A stretch of DNA of 64,000 nt, from NCBI GenBank assembly GCA_964421565.1, contig CAYQXJ010000002.1, positions 1 to 64,000 on the forward strand, in the 5' to 3' direction. Origin of the DNA: CAYQXJ01 sp964421565 (GTDB taxonomy: Bacteria > Planctomycetota > Brocadiia > SM23-32). Under the pieces are notes generated by a model. That model did not search any database and had not been told where the DNA came from. It worked only from the letters and a program-made list of their open reading frames with translations. Both the position numbers and the translations under genes were made by a program. Within the stretch, counting starts at the first letter, position 1; the number at the start of each line of letters is the position of its first letter. This document shows, in pieces, positions 50,869 to 59,068 of this stretch.

Positions 50869-52632
50869 ATGGTCGGCAGAAGAGGGCGCGAGGCGGTTGC
50901 CCTGCTGGTGTTGCTGCTGATGGCACTTGGCGCGGGGCCCGCGCAGGACGCATTTCAGGTTCGCACTTCGCTGTCGCCGCCGCAGCAGGCCGCCGGTGGC
51001 CGAGTGATCGCCGAGGTGGCGTTCTCGGTCGATCCGACGTTCTACGTCTGGCTCGACCAGCTTCGCATTCAGCTCGTCGAGGGCCCGGAAGGCGTCTCGG
51101 CGGGTGAGCTCATCACCCCTGAGCCGAAGGTGAAGCGCGACCCCGTGCTCGAGCAGGAGGTGGAGTACTTCGACGGTCGTTTCTCAATCTTCACGACGCT
51201 CGAGGTGGCGGAGGGCGTGCCGGCCGGAGAGTATCCGCTCCTGCTGCGCGTTGACTATGTAGGCTGCGGGCCTGACCTCTGCCAGTTGCGGCGGGACGAA
51301 GTCGAAGCCGAACTGACAGTAACCGAGGGGCGGGCCGTGCCGGTGGAACCGCCCCGGTTAGCCGGGGTGGGCTCCCAACCAGCCGGGCGGCAGGCGGGCG
51401 GGGGGGCCGGGTGGTTCGAAGGCCGCAGCCCCGTCATGGCCGTGCTGGCCGCGTTCGTCCTCGGGCTCGGCCTCACGCTGACGCCCTGTGTCTACCCGCT
51501 TATACCGGTCACGATCAGCCTGGTCGGTGCCACGGCGGGGCGGGGGCGGCTGGACGGGCTGTTTCGCTCGCTGGTTTACGTACTCGGCATATCGGTCACT
51601 TACTCGGTCGCGGGCGTGGCGGCCGCGCTGGGTGGGGCGCAGTTCGGGGCATGGCTACAGCAGCCGGCGGTATACCTGGCGCTGGCGGGTGTCTTCGTGC
51701 TGCTGGCGCTGTCGATGTTCGATGTATTCACCATCGACTTGACCTCGCAGCGCCTACAGCGCTTCCAGGCGGGCCTGCGGGGCAAGGCCGGCATGCTGGG
51801 CATCTTCGCCATCGGCATTCTGAGCGGCGCGGCGGCGACGGCGTGCATCGCGCCGATTATCATTGCGGCCCTGCTCTATGTCGGGCAGCAGGGCAGTGTG
51901 TTGCTCGGTTTCATCATCTTCTTCGCGATGGCGTGGGGCATGGGCACTCCGCTGGTGGCGCTGGGTACGTTCACGGGCCTTGCGAAGGCTCTGCCTCGTT
52001 CGGGCGAGTGGATGAACGTGGTCAAGAGCGTCTTCGGGCTCGCGCTGCTTGCCGTGGCGCTCTACTTCGTCGGCAAGAGCGCTCTGTTGCCCGACATGTG
52101 GTATCGGATTCTTGTGGGCGCTTTTCTGCTCGGAGCGGGGGTCTTTGTCGGCGCGTTCGATTTGCTCTCTCCGCGCAGCGGATCGTGGCCGCGACTGCGC
52201 AAGACAGTCGGACTGCTGCTGGTGGTCGGAGCGCTCGCCGCGTTCCTCGGCCCACTTCTGCCCGCCGCACAGCCGCCGACGGAGCGTGCGTCAATCGACT
52301 GGCTGCCCTCGGAGCAGGCCGCTGTGGCGGCGGGCGAGGCAGAGCAGAAGCCGGTGATGCTCGATTTCTGGGCGGAGTGGTGCGCCCCGTGCAAGAGGAT
52401 GCTGCAGACGACGTTCGTCGATGCGGACGTGGTGGAGGAATCGCGCCGTTTCGCGTGCGCCAAGGTGGACGTGTCGGTCCTTTCGGCGCAGGAGCGCGAC
52501 CGCATCGCGGAGGTCTACAACGTGCGCGGCGTGCCGACGGTGGTGTTGATGGACAGCGAAGGCGCCATCTCTACTCACGCCGGTTACATAGGCCCCGAGC
52601 GCATGCTGGCTCTGCTGCGCGGGGTTCGCTGA
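50869..52632 (+). CDS. Thiol:disulfide interchange protein DsbD-like
   Basis: The 587-residue protein has a signal/first helix (about 8-25) and a periplasmic DsbD-alpha-like domain (about 28-150; YVGCGPDLCQLRRDEV holds its Cys pair). Eight membrane helices (about 185-450) include LTLTPCVYPLIPVTISL and SGAAATACIAPIIIAAL with the redox Cys. A C-terminal thioredoxin domain follows with WAEWCAPCKRM. It passes electrons from cytosolic thioredoxin to the periplasm. ATG 50869 has GGGGGGAG 6 nt upstream. It lies 22 bp after the second DUF21 gene. Confidence 0.94.
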   Translation: MVGRRGREAVALLVLLLMALGAGPAQDAFQVRTSLSPPQQAAGGRVIAEVAFSVDPTFYVWLDQLRIQLVEGPEGVSAGELITPEPKVKRDPVLEQEVEYFDGRFSIFTTLEVAEGVPAGEYPLLLRVDYVGCGPDLCQLRRDEVEAELTVTEGRAVPVEPPRLAGVGSQPAGRQAGGGAGWFEGRSPVMAVLAAFVLGLGLTLTPCVYPLIPVTISLVGATAGRGRLDGLFRSLVYVLGISVTYSVAGVAAALGGAQFGAWLQQPAVYLALAGVFVLLALSMFDVFTIDLTSQRLQRFQAGLRGKAGMLGIFAIGILSGAAATACIAPIIIAALLYVGQQGSVLLGFIIFFAMAWGMGTPLVALGTFTGLAKALPRSGEWMNVVKSVFGLALLAVALYFVGKSALLPDMWYRILVGAFLLGAGVFVGAFDLLSPRSGSWPRLRKTVGLLLVVGALAAFLGPLLPAAQPPTERASIDWLPSEQAAVAAGEAEQKPVMLDFWAEWCAPCKRMLQTTFVDADVVEESRRFACAKVDVSVLSAQERDRIAEVYNVRGVPTVVLMDSEGAISTHAGYIGPERMLALLRGVR

Positions 52633-52665
52633 GAAGCGTTTCGTTCGGTACGAAGGGGGGCTGAA

Positions 52666-53115
52666 GTGAAAGGGCTCGTCAGGAAGCTGTCGGTGGTCTG
52701 GTCGGCGGGGGCGCTCGGTGGACTTCTGAACGGCGTCGCACTGTGGCTGTTCGGCGTGCTGGGCATCACAGCGACGCTCGGGGTGAGCATCGCACCGCAG
52801 TTCACGCCGCCCTGGCTCTATCCGCGACTGGTATGGGGTGGTATATGGGGTGCGCTCTTCCTGCTGCCGCTGATGCGCGGTTCGGTATGGTTGCGGGGGC
52901 TGGTATACAGCATGGGGCCGACGCTGGTGCAGTTGTTCATCGTCTTCCCGCTGAAGGCCGACAAGGGCATGCTGGGGCTCGACCTGGGCGCGGCGACGCC
53001 CCTGTTCGTGGTGATCCTCAACGCCGTTTGGGGCATCGCGGCGGCGTGGTGGGTGGTGAAAGGTTCGGAGCCCGCGCCGGTGCCCGTCCAGGCGCAATCG
53101 AACCCGATTCAGTAG
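52666..53115 (+). CDS. Small integral membrane protein of unknown function
   Basis: A 149-residue protein with four predicted helices, near 10-30, 55-70, 75-98 and 108-130, and a Pro/Gln-rich tail. No family was recognised. Helix 2 begins YPRLVWGGIWGALFLLPLMRG. GTG 52666 has GGGGG 5-9 nt upstream. It follows dsbD by 33 bp on the same strand, so it may be cotranscribed, and its 3' end overlaps the convergent dehydrogenase gene by 7 bp. Confidence 0.75.
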   Translation: MKGLVRKLSVVWSAGALGGLLNGVALWLFGVLGITATLGVSIAPQFTPPWLYPRLVWGGIWGALFLLPLMRGSVWLRGLVYSMGPTLVQLFIVFPLKADKGMLGLDLGAATPLFVVILNAVWGIAAAWWVVKGSEPAPVPVQAQSNPIQ

Positions 53116-54065
53116 CCGGCGCGCTTGTCCACCACGTTCAGAAGTTGCTTGCCGGCCGCGTAGCGGCGCACGTTTTCGAGAGTGAGCTCGAACAGGCGCT
53201 CGCCCGTGCGGGGTCCGGCGCCGCCGACGTGCGGCGTTATGATCACGTTCGGCATGTCCCACAAGGGGCTGTGCGGTGGCAGGGGTTCGGGTTCCGTCAC
53301 GTCGAGCCCGGCCCCGGCGATCCAGCCCTGCTGCAGCGCCCGCAGGAGGGCCTTGCCATCAACGATCGGCCCCCTGGCAACGTTGATCAGCATTGCTTCA
53401 CGCTTCATGAGGGCCAGTCCCCGGGGGCCGATCAGGCCCCTGGTCTGTTCGGTGAGGGCGCAACTGACCAGGACCCAGTCGGACTGCGCGAGCAGTTGCT
53501 CCAGCCGGCCCGTGCCCCACACCGCGTCGGCAAACTCGTCCGGTTGCGGGTGCCGGCGCAGTGCGAGCACGCGCATGCCGAGGCCCCTGGCGCGTCGGGC
53601 CGTCTCGCGGCCGATGCCGCCGTAACCGACGATGCCGAGGGTGGACCGGTAGAGCTCACGTACGCGGCCGCGCATGGCGTGCTTCGGCCCGTGCCAGGGA
53701 TCCTGGCCGGGCGGCCGAACGCACATGTGGATGCATCGGGCCAGCGCCAGCATCAGGCCAAGGGCATGTTCGGCGATGGGCACGGAGAAGATGTCGGCGG
53801 AGTTCGTCACCCTCACGTCGCGGCTGCGCAGGGCGGGGGTCAGATGGCTATCGACGCCGGCGGACCAGAAGTGGACCCAGCAGACCTGTTCGGCGGCGGC
53901 GAGTATCTCGTCATCCCAGGGCCCGTGCAGGTAGGCATCGGCGTCACGTATCTCCTTGAGCACTTCCTCCCGGTCGGCGGCGCAGACGAAGGTGGCCTGC
54001 GGCGCGGCCCTCTGCAGGCGTTGGATCTGGCGCTCATCCAGGTGGCGGCCGATCAGTATCTTCAT
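53109..54065 (-). CDS. D-2-hydroxyacid dehydrogenase (NAD(P)-binding)
   Basis: This 318-residue protein has the two-domain 2-hydroxyacid dehydrogenase fold. The Rossmann motif is GIVGYGGIGRETARRARGLG, active-site Arg in MLINVARGPIVDGKAL, Glu in GLDVTEPEPLPP and the catalytic His in VIITPHVGGAG. It reduces a 2-oxoacid or oxidises the D-hydroxyacid; close relatives act on phosphoglycerate, glyoxylate or hydroxypyruvate. ATG 54065 starts the catalytic-domain strand MKILIG; the open frame upstream to 54215 shows no homology. Convergent with the membrane protein gene. Confidence 0.93.
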   Translation of the reverse strand: MKILIGRHLDERQIQRLQRAAPQATFVCAADREEVLKEIRDADAYLHGPWDDEILAAAEQVCWVHFWSAGVDSHLTPALRSRDVRVTNSADIFSVPIAEHALGLMLALARCIHMCVRPPGQDPWHGPKHAMRGRVRELYRSTLGIVGYGGIGRETARRARGLGMRVLALRRHPQPDEFADAVWGTGRLEQLLAQSDWVLVSCALTEQTRGLIGPRGLALMKREAMLINVARGPIVDGKALLRALQQGWIAGAGLDVTEPEPLPPHSPLWDMPNVIITPHVGGAGPRTGERLFELTLENVRRYAAGKQLLNVVDKRAGY

Positions 54066-54193
54066 GGCAGTGGTTCCGTTGTCCTGCGCGATGGTTCGTG
54101 GCCGGCTTATGATAGCGTGCCGGTTCGCGCTGTCAAAAGCGGGGCGTTCGCAGGGGAGCATCGGCTGCGCGAGCCCCGAGCCGGGCGCTTCGG

Positions 54194-54222
54194 TTGACTT
54201 GGGCGGACGGCTCAACTACATT
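54194..54222 (+). promoter_or_regulatory. Promoter of tRNA-Leu
   Basis: TTGACT (54194-54199), 17-nt spacer, TACATT (54217-54222). The start would be near 54229, 6 nt before the tRNA. Confidence 0.65.
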
Positions 54223-54234
54223 CGTAAACGCGGT

Positions 54235-54321
54235 GCCAGAGTGGCGGAACAGGCATACGCGCGGGTTTCAAAAACCCGTGGGCGCAAGTCCATGCGGGTT
54301 CGAGTCCCGCCTCTGGCACCA
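54235..54321 (+). tRNA. tRNA-Leu (anticodon CAA)
   Basis: The 87-nt class II tRNA has an acceptor stem GCCAGAG/CTCTGGC, discriminator A and encoded CCA (54319-54321). The anticodon stem-loop CGGGT-TTCAAAA-ACCCG carries CAA, which reads UUG. A long variable arm and a T arm GCGGG-TTCGAGT-CCCGC complete it. Flanking bases extend the acceptor pairing by 2 bp (GT/AC), within the CCA on the 3' side. It is a single-gene unit behind a good promoter. Confidence 0.95.
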
Positions 54322-54461
54322 CAAATTCACTCTGCTGTCCCGCTTGCCGGCGGGGCGGACGGGCATGTTGCCTGCGTGCCGGGGGCGCAGCCGCGGCGCC
54401 TGGTCTGGCGTTGCCCCGCAAACAGGTCCATGGCGCGGCTTAGCGAGGATAACACGGGCGC

Positions 54462-55532
54462 ATGAGTGCGCGAGTCTTCTATCTTCCGTTTGGTGATGAC
54501 GTGTCGGACGAGGCGGTTGCTGCGGCGGCGAGCCGTGTCTTTCAGGAGGCGACATTCGGCAGCCGACTGGTGCGCGGGCGACCGGTCGCCGTGAAGACGC
54601 ACTTTGGCGAGCGGGGCAACGACAGCTACCTGCCGCCGACGGTGGTTAGGGCCGTGGTGGACGAGGTGCGCAGCGCGGGCGGCGAGCCATGCCTGGTGGA
54701 GACCAGCACGCTCTACCGCGGGCGGCGTTCCAATGCTGTCGACCACTTCAACCTGGCCCTTGCCCACGGTTTCGGTCCCGAGCGCATGGGCTGCCCCCTG
54801 CTGTTCCTGGACGGCTTGCGCGGCAACCTGCACGTGGAGCAGCGCGTCGAGCTGAAGCACTTCGACACCGTGGCCGTGGCGGGCGACTTCACCCTGATAC
54901 CCTCGGCCGTTATCTGCTCGCACGTGACGGGTCACATGTTGGGCGGTTTCGGGGGCGCCATTAAGAACGTCGCCATGGGGCTGGCTTCGCGTGCCGGCAA
55001 GCTGCGCCAGCACTCCGCCGGACGGCCGCAAATACGAGCCGAAGACTGCATAGCCTGCGGCACGTGCGCCGAGTGGTGTCCGGAGGATGCCATCACCGTG
55101 CCGGAGAAGGCCGAAATAGACTATGAGTGCTGTATCGGCTGCGGCGAGTGCGCCGCCGTCTGCCCGGTCGGGGCCGTCGGCTTCGGGTGGGACGAGCCCG
55201 CCCGCAGCTTCAACGAGAAGATGGCCGAATACGCATACGGCATCTTGCGGGATAAGCTCGATCACGTCGCCTTCCTCAGCTTCATCCTCTGCCCGACGAA
55301 GGAATGCAACTGCGAGGGTCACGAGGGAACGCGCATCGGCCCCGACCTCGGCGTGGTGGCCTCGGCCGACCCTGTGGCCGTGGACCAGGCGTGCATCGAC
55401 CTGATGAACGAAGCAGTCGGGGAGGATGTGTTCGAGGCCGTCTGGCCCGGCAAGCACTACACGGCCCAGCTTGAGCACGGGGAGCAGATAGGGCTGGGTA
55501 GACGGCAATACGACCTGGTGCAGATCGACTGA
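54462..55532 (+). CDS. DUF362 protein with two 4Fe-4S ferredoxin motifs
   Basis: This 356-residue protein has a DUF362 domain split around a ferredoxin insertion. Residues 1-185 include VAVKTHFGERGND, PCLVETSTLYRGRR and MLGGFGGAIKNVAMGLASRAGK. Two 4Fe-4S motifs follow (CIACGTCAEWCPEDA near 194-208; CCIGCGECAAVCPVGA near 224-238). The C-terminal part contains PDLGVVASADPVAVDQACIDL. It probably carries electrons or uses Fe-S clusters in an uncharacterised reaction. ATG 54462 is 10 nt after a weak GAGGAT site. It precedes the Cbf5-type gene by 12 bp, on the same strand. Confidence 0.9.
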   Translation: MSARVFYLPFGDDVSDEAVAAAASRVFQEATFGSRLVRGRPVAVKTHFGERGNDSYLPPTVVRAVVDEVRSAGGEPCLVETSTLYRGRRSNAVDHFNLALAHGFGPERMGCPLLFLDGLRGNLHVEQRVELKHFDTVAVAGDFTLIPSAVICSHVTGHMLGGFGGAIKNVAMGLASRAGKLRQHSAGRPQIRAEDCIACGTCAEWCPEDAITVPEKAEIDYECCIGCGECAAVCPVGAVGFGWDEPARSFNEKMAEYAYGILRDKLDHVAFLSFILCPTKECNCEGHEGTRIGPDLGVVASADPVAVDQACIDLMNEAVGEDVFEAVWPGKHYTAQLEHGEQIGLGRRQYDLVQID

Positions 55533-55544
55533 TCGGGGACCGGC

Positions 55545-56489
55545 GTGGCCCGACACGTGAGATTCGAGGCGGCAACTGACTGCCGGTACGGCTGTGCGCC
55601 CGGCGAAAGGGAGTTCGAGCAGCACATCGAGCTGGGTGTGGTGCCCCTGGACAAGCCTGCCGGGCAGACCTCGCGACAGGCGGGGGAGGCGGTGCGGCGG
55701 CTTCTGGGCGCCTCTAAGGCGGGCCACGGCGGCACGCTGGACCCGAATGTCACGGGCGTGCTGCCCGTGCTGTTGGGCCGGGCCACGAAGGTGGCGTCCG
55801 TGCTGCTGCGCTGCGACAAGGCTTACGAGGGGGGCATGCACCTGCATGGGGACGTGGACGACGGCGAGTTGGAGCAGGGGTTGCAGGCGCTGAGAGGCAC
55901 CATCACGCAACTGCCGCCCGTGCGCAGCGCCGTGAAACGCCGAGAGCGGCAGCGCGAGGTCTACCGTTTCGACGTCACCGAGAGAGCCGGGCGGGACGCG
56001 CGGTTCCTCGTGGAGTGTGAACGTGGCACCTACGTCCGTAAGCTTGTGCATGATCTGGGCCAGGAGTTGGGGTGCGGCGCCCACATGACATGGCTACGGC
56101 GCACGTGCGCGGCCGGCTTCGGCATTGCGGACTGCGTCACGCTGGAACAGGTGAGCCGCGCGTGCCGGCGGGGCACGGCCCGGGGTGTCGTGGTCCCGGT
56201 TGAGCGGGTGCTCGCGCGCCTGCTGCCCGGCGTGTGGATAGCGGACGGGGCTGTGCAGCCGGTGTGCACGGGCTATCCCGTCGCCGTGCCCGGCATCGCC
56301 GCGCTCGACGATTTTGGCGCAGGCGATGCGGTCGCGATCTACACACTGAAGGGCGAGGCTGTCGGCATCGGCGAGGCGTTGGTGGGTTCGCAACAGCTCT
56401 TGAGTGCTGAGCGGGGCGAGGCGGTGAAGCCGGTTGGTGTGCTGATGGAGCGAGACGTCTATCCGCCGTGGCGTTCTGAGGATACGTGA
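55545..56489 (+). CDS. tRNA pseudouridine synthase of the archaeal Cbf5/dyskerin type
   Basis: This 314-residue protein is a TruB/Cbf5-family enzyme. Catalytic Asp66 lies in KAGHGGTLDPNVTGVLPVLLGRATK. The details favour Cbf5 over bacterial TruB: KAYEGGMHLHGDV, LPPVRSAVKRRERQREVY, FLVECERGTYVRKLVHDLG, LGCGAHMTWLRRT, and a C-terminal PUA domain (about 228-306) ending GVLMERDVYPPW, a near-diagnostic Cbf5 ending. In archaea Cbf5 modifies rRNA in H/ACA complexes and can form Psi55 in tRNA. Here, without H/ACA partners in view, it probably does the TruB job. GTG 55545 follows GGGGACCGGC; the start is moderately sure. Confidence 0.9.
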   Translation: MARHVRFEAATDCRYGCAPGEREFEQHIELGVVPLDKPAGQTSRQAGEAVRRLLGASKAGHGGTLDPNVTGVLPVLLGRATKVASVLLRCDKAYEGGMHLHGDVDDGELEQGLQALRGTITQLPPVRSAVKRRERQREVYRFDVTERAGRDARFLVECERGTYVRKLVHDLGQELGCGAHMTWLRRTCAAGFGIADCVTLEQVSRACRRGTARGVVVPVERVLARLLPGVWIADGAVQPVCTGYPVAVPGIAALDDFGAGDAVAIYTLKGEAVGIGEALVGSQQLLSAERGEAVKPVGVLMERDVYPPWRSEDT

Positions 56490-56635
56490 TAAGAGGGCCG
56501 GTGGAAGAAGGTTGCGAGGGGCTGCTGCTGCCGCCAGGCTGCGGACCGAGCTTCGGGTTGCTAAGGGCTGTTCCTCCCGGCGGGAGTTGGAGCTCGCCGG
56601 CTCGCCGATGAGGCACCGACCGGTTGTCGCTCCGC

Positions 56636-56664
56636 TTGACGCTCGGACGGCCGGGGTATAGAAT
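56636..56664 (+). promoter_or_regulatory. Promoter upstream of the DUF502-hpf-PTS gene string
   Basis: TTGACG (56636-56641), 17-nt spacer, TAGAAT (56659-56664). The start would be near 56671, about 30 nt before ATG 56702, and the following five genes share strand and spacing. Confidence 0.6.
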
Positions 56665-56701
56665 CGTCTCGGTAGCGGGGTTTGGCAAACAGGCGTCGCG
56701 A

Positions 56702-57553
56702 ATGGCTGCAAGGAGTCGTCGCATCACAGATATGGGTGAGACCGGATTCAGCGAGGACTTCAAGCGCAACTTTCTGACCGGCATCGCCGCGTTGTTTCCG
56801 ATACTGGTGACGCTCGTCCTGCTTACGTGGCTCGGCCAGCAACTCCACTACACGATCGGCAGTAGGGCGAACCGTGTCTGCCGTGAACTGATTGTCCGGG
56901 ACAGAGAGGTCTTCGAGTTCTTCTTTCCCGGCGCCGGCGAGGCGGAGTCGGAGGAGCTGGCGAACCGGCGGCTTTACGCGCAGCAGCACTTTCCCGGTTT
57001 TGTGGGCGGCGTGCTCGGAGTGCTGGCGGCCATCGTGGCCGTCTACATCATCGGCAAGTCGCTGCGCAGCTTTGTCGGGCATCGCGCAATGCAAGCGGTG
57101 GACCGGTTCTTCGAGCGGTTCCCGGTGATCAAGGCCATCTACCCCCACGCCCGGCAGGTCGGCGACTTCATCTTCGGGCAGTCGGGCAAGCGGCGGTTCA
57201 GCAACGTGGTGGCCGTGCAGTACCCGCGCAAAGGCGTCTACACTCTCGGTTTCCAGACCGGCGAGGGTCTGCAGACCGTGGAGGACAAGTTGGGGCGAAG
57301 GCTCGCCTCGGTGTTCATCCCCACTTCGCCGACGCCGCTGACCGGGTTCGTGGTGATGGTGCCGGTCGAGGAAGTGCTGGCGCTTGAGATGAGCGTGGAC
57401 GAGGCGTTCCGCTTCTGCATTACGGCGGGCATGCTCTCTTCCGCCCCGCGGGGGAGTCAGCGTCCGCAAGTCGCCTCGCTGCCCACAGCGGACGGAACGG
57501 AGGCCGGCAGTTTGCAGGCTTCGGAACTGACAGATAGCCGGGGAGACGGTTAG
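56702..57553 (+). CDS. DUF502 membrane protein
   Basis: The 283-residue protein carries the DUF502 domain. It has a first helix (NFLTGIAALFPILVTLVLLTWLG near 23-45), an intervening loop of about 60 residues longer than usual, a second helix (GVLGVLAAIVAVYIIGKSL near 100-118) and the family's soluble region (IKAIYPHARQVGDFIFGQ, VVAVQYPRKGVYTLGFQTG, VFIPTSPTPLTGFVVMVPVEEV). Function is unknown for the family. ATG 56702 was chosen because it lies just after the predicted transcription start; ATG 56732 is an alternative. Upstream of hpf and ptsN. Confidence 0.9.
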   Translation: MAARSRRITDMGETGFSEDFKRNFLTGIAALFPILVTLVLLTWLGQQLHYTIGSRANRVCRELIVRDREVFEFFFPGAGEAESEELANRRLYAQQHFPGFVGGVLGVLAAIVAVYIIGKSLRSFVGHRAMQAVDRFFERFPVIKAIYPHARQVGDFIFGQSGKRRFSNVVAVQYPRKGVYTLGFQTGEGLQTVEDKLGRRLASVFIPTSPTPLTGFVVMVPVEEVLALEMSVDEAFRFCITAGMLSSAPRGSQRPQVASLPTADGTEAGSLQASELTDSRGDG

Positions 57554-57604
57554 GCCCAGACGGCCGCCAGTGCTGTGCTTCTTCAGCGAAGGAGTGAATG
57601 TACA

Positions 57605-57907
57605 GTGCAAGTCGAAATCGCCGGACGGCACATGGATGTGACGGAGCCGATGGAAATACAGATCAGGCAGCATGTGGAGAAGCTGCCACGCTTCGACGAT
57701 AAGATACAGTACCTGACCGTAACACTGGATACCGACGGGGGCAGTAACCTGGTGGAGATCATCGCCAAGTGTCACCGCAGCGACCTGGTGGCCGAGGCGC
57801 GTGGGCATGACATGTACCAGACGATCGACGAGGCATTCGCCAAGATCGGTCGACAGATCCGGCGACTGCACGACAAGCTGGTGGATCACAACAAGAAGGC
57901 GTCGTAG
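57605..57907 (+). CDS. hpf: Ribosome hibernation promoting factor, short form
   Basis: This 100-residue protein is the HPF/RaiA single-domain type: QVEIAGRHMDVTEPMEIQIRQHVEKLPRF at the N-terminus, then strands and FAKIGRQIRRLHDKLVDH at the C-terminus. It binds the 30S decoding region and inactivates ribosomes in stationary phase. It lacks the C-terminal dimerisation domain of long HPF. GTG 57605 starts the first strand; AAGGAG lies about 10 nt upstream and no ATG is available. Next to ptsN, as in the rpoN-hpf-ptsN cluster of proteobacteria. Confidence 0.9.
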   Translation: MQVEIAGRHMDVTEPMEIQIRQHVEKLPRFDDKIQYLTVTLDTDGGSNLVEIIAKCHRSDLVAEARGHDMYQTIDEAFAKIGRQIRRLHDKLVDHNKKAS

Positions 57908-57996
57908 AATCGGCGGCGGGCTCGCCTGCCCCGTCAACGCACTGGCGCATGCTCGGAGCGGCGGCCTTTCCCCGACCTTGCTGATGGAGCGTCGCG

Positions 57997-58458
57997 ATGG
58001 CTCTGGCTGATTACGTGTGTAAGGAGGCGGTCTGTGTCGACCTGGACGCCGCCGATCGTGGAGGAGTGCTGCGGGCTCTGCTGGAACGTTTCGTGGCCGC
58101 CGGAGCGCTGGAAGGCGACCTGGTCGACGACGTGCTGGCAGAAGTTCTCAAACGCGAGCGGCTCGGCAGCACTGCCATCGGCCGGGGGGTGGCGCTGCCG
58201 CACACGCGCAGCGAGAACCTGAAGCGTGTAGTGGTGGGTTTCGCGCAGTGCCCCGGCGGCGTTGAGTTCAACGCGCTCGACGGCGAGCCGGTGCACCAGG
58301 TGTTCCTGGTGCTCGCAGGCGAGGACCACCACGAGGAGTACGTCGCCGTCATGGAACGCATAACGCGGCTGGTGCAGAATGAGGACTTCCGGCGTTTTGC
58401 GGCCGGAGCGCAGAGCGCGGATGCCGTGTTTGAGTTGATCGAGGAGATGGCCGTCTAA
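57997..58458 (+). CDS. ptsN: PTS EIIA (nitrogen-PTS/fructose type, PtsN-like)
   Basis: The 153-residue EIIA type-2 domain has its phosphorylation His in GRGVALPHTRSENLKRV near 64, followed by VHQVFLVLAGEDHHEEYVAVMERITRLV. It receives phosphate from HPr. No EIIB or EIIC is linked, so a regulatory role like PtsN is more likely than sugar uptake. ATG 57997 lies a few nt after GGAGCG. It is followed by the double-HPr gene after 47 bp and by ptsI, which supplies the phosphorelay. Confidence 0.92.
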   Translation: MALADYVCKEAVCVDLDAADRGGVLRALLERFVAAGALEGDLVDDVLAEVLKRERLGSTAIGRGVALPHTRSENLKRVVVGFAQCPGGVEFNALDGEPVHQVFLVLAGEDHHEEYVAVMERITRLVQNEDFRRFAAGAQSADAVFELIEEMAV

Positions 58459-58505
58459 GCAGCGTCAGGCCGACCGGGCAGGGAAGTTGACACTCGCGAG
58501 TAGAC

Positions 58506-59066
58506 ATGAGCAGCGCCAAGAAGCACAAAGCAAAGCTGAAGATAAGGAATCAGATGGGGTTCCACGTCCGGCCCGTCCAGCGCTTCGCCGAGCTGGCGCG
58601 CGTGTTCAAGTCGGACATCCAGGTCTCCCTGCGCGGTCGCACTGTGCCCGGCAAGAGCCCGATGAACCTGATGAGCCTAGGCGGGCGGTGCGGCGATACG
58701 CTGGAGATCGAGGCCGTCGGGGAGGATTCCCGCCAGTGCGTCGAAGTGCTGCGCTTCCTCTCGGAGAATCACTTCTTCGTGGAGGACGAAGACGAAGCGG
58801 ACCATGACCCCGAGCGTCACCTGTGCCGGCTGCACCACATTGCCTCGGCCTTCGACAGCGACGTGCGGCTGCTGGTGGACGGGCGCGACGGGGACGCCAA
58901 GGACAAGGAGCAACTGCGCGCCCTGGCGCTCAGCCCCACAAGCGCCCCGGAGTTCGAGATCCGCGGCAGCGACGCCGAACAGGCCCGCGCCATCTTCGAG
59001 AACCTTGTCGAGCACTGTTTCTACGTGGAAGAGGAGATGGTCAAGCGCGGCGGGGGAGCCAGTTGA
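58506..59066 (+). CDS. HPr-family phosphocarrier, apparent double-HPr fusion
   Basis: The 186-residue protein has an N-terminal HPr domain (about 8-90) with catalytic His20 in MGFHVRPVQRFAELA and a Ser51 in PGKSPMNLMSLGG that corresponds to the regulatory Ser46 of Gram-positive HPr. The C-terminal part (about 103-180) repeats the HPr pattern (HHIASAFDSDVRLLVDG, KEQLRALALS, PEFEIRGSDAEQARAIFENLVE) but lacks the GxHxRP motif. This suggests one active and one degenerate domain. It hands phosphate from EI to EIIA. Stop lies 2 bp before ptsI ATG. HPr kinase is not in the window. Confidence 0.88.
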   Translation: MSSAKKHKAKLKIRNQMGFHVRPVQRFAELARVFKSDIQVSLRGRTVPGKSPMNLMSLGGRCGDTLEIEAVGEDSRQCVEVLRFLSENHFFVEDEDEADHDPERHLCRLHHIASAFDSDVRLLVDGRDGDAKDKEQLRALALSPTSAPEFEIRGSDAEQARAIFENLVEHCFYVEEEMVKRGGGAS

Positions 59067-59068
59067 GC

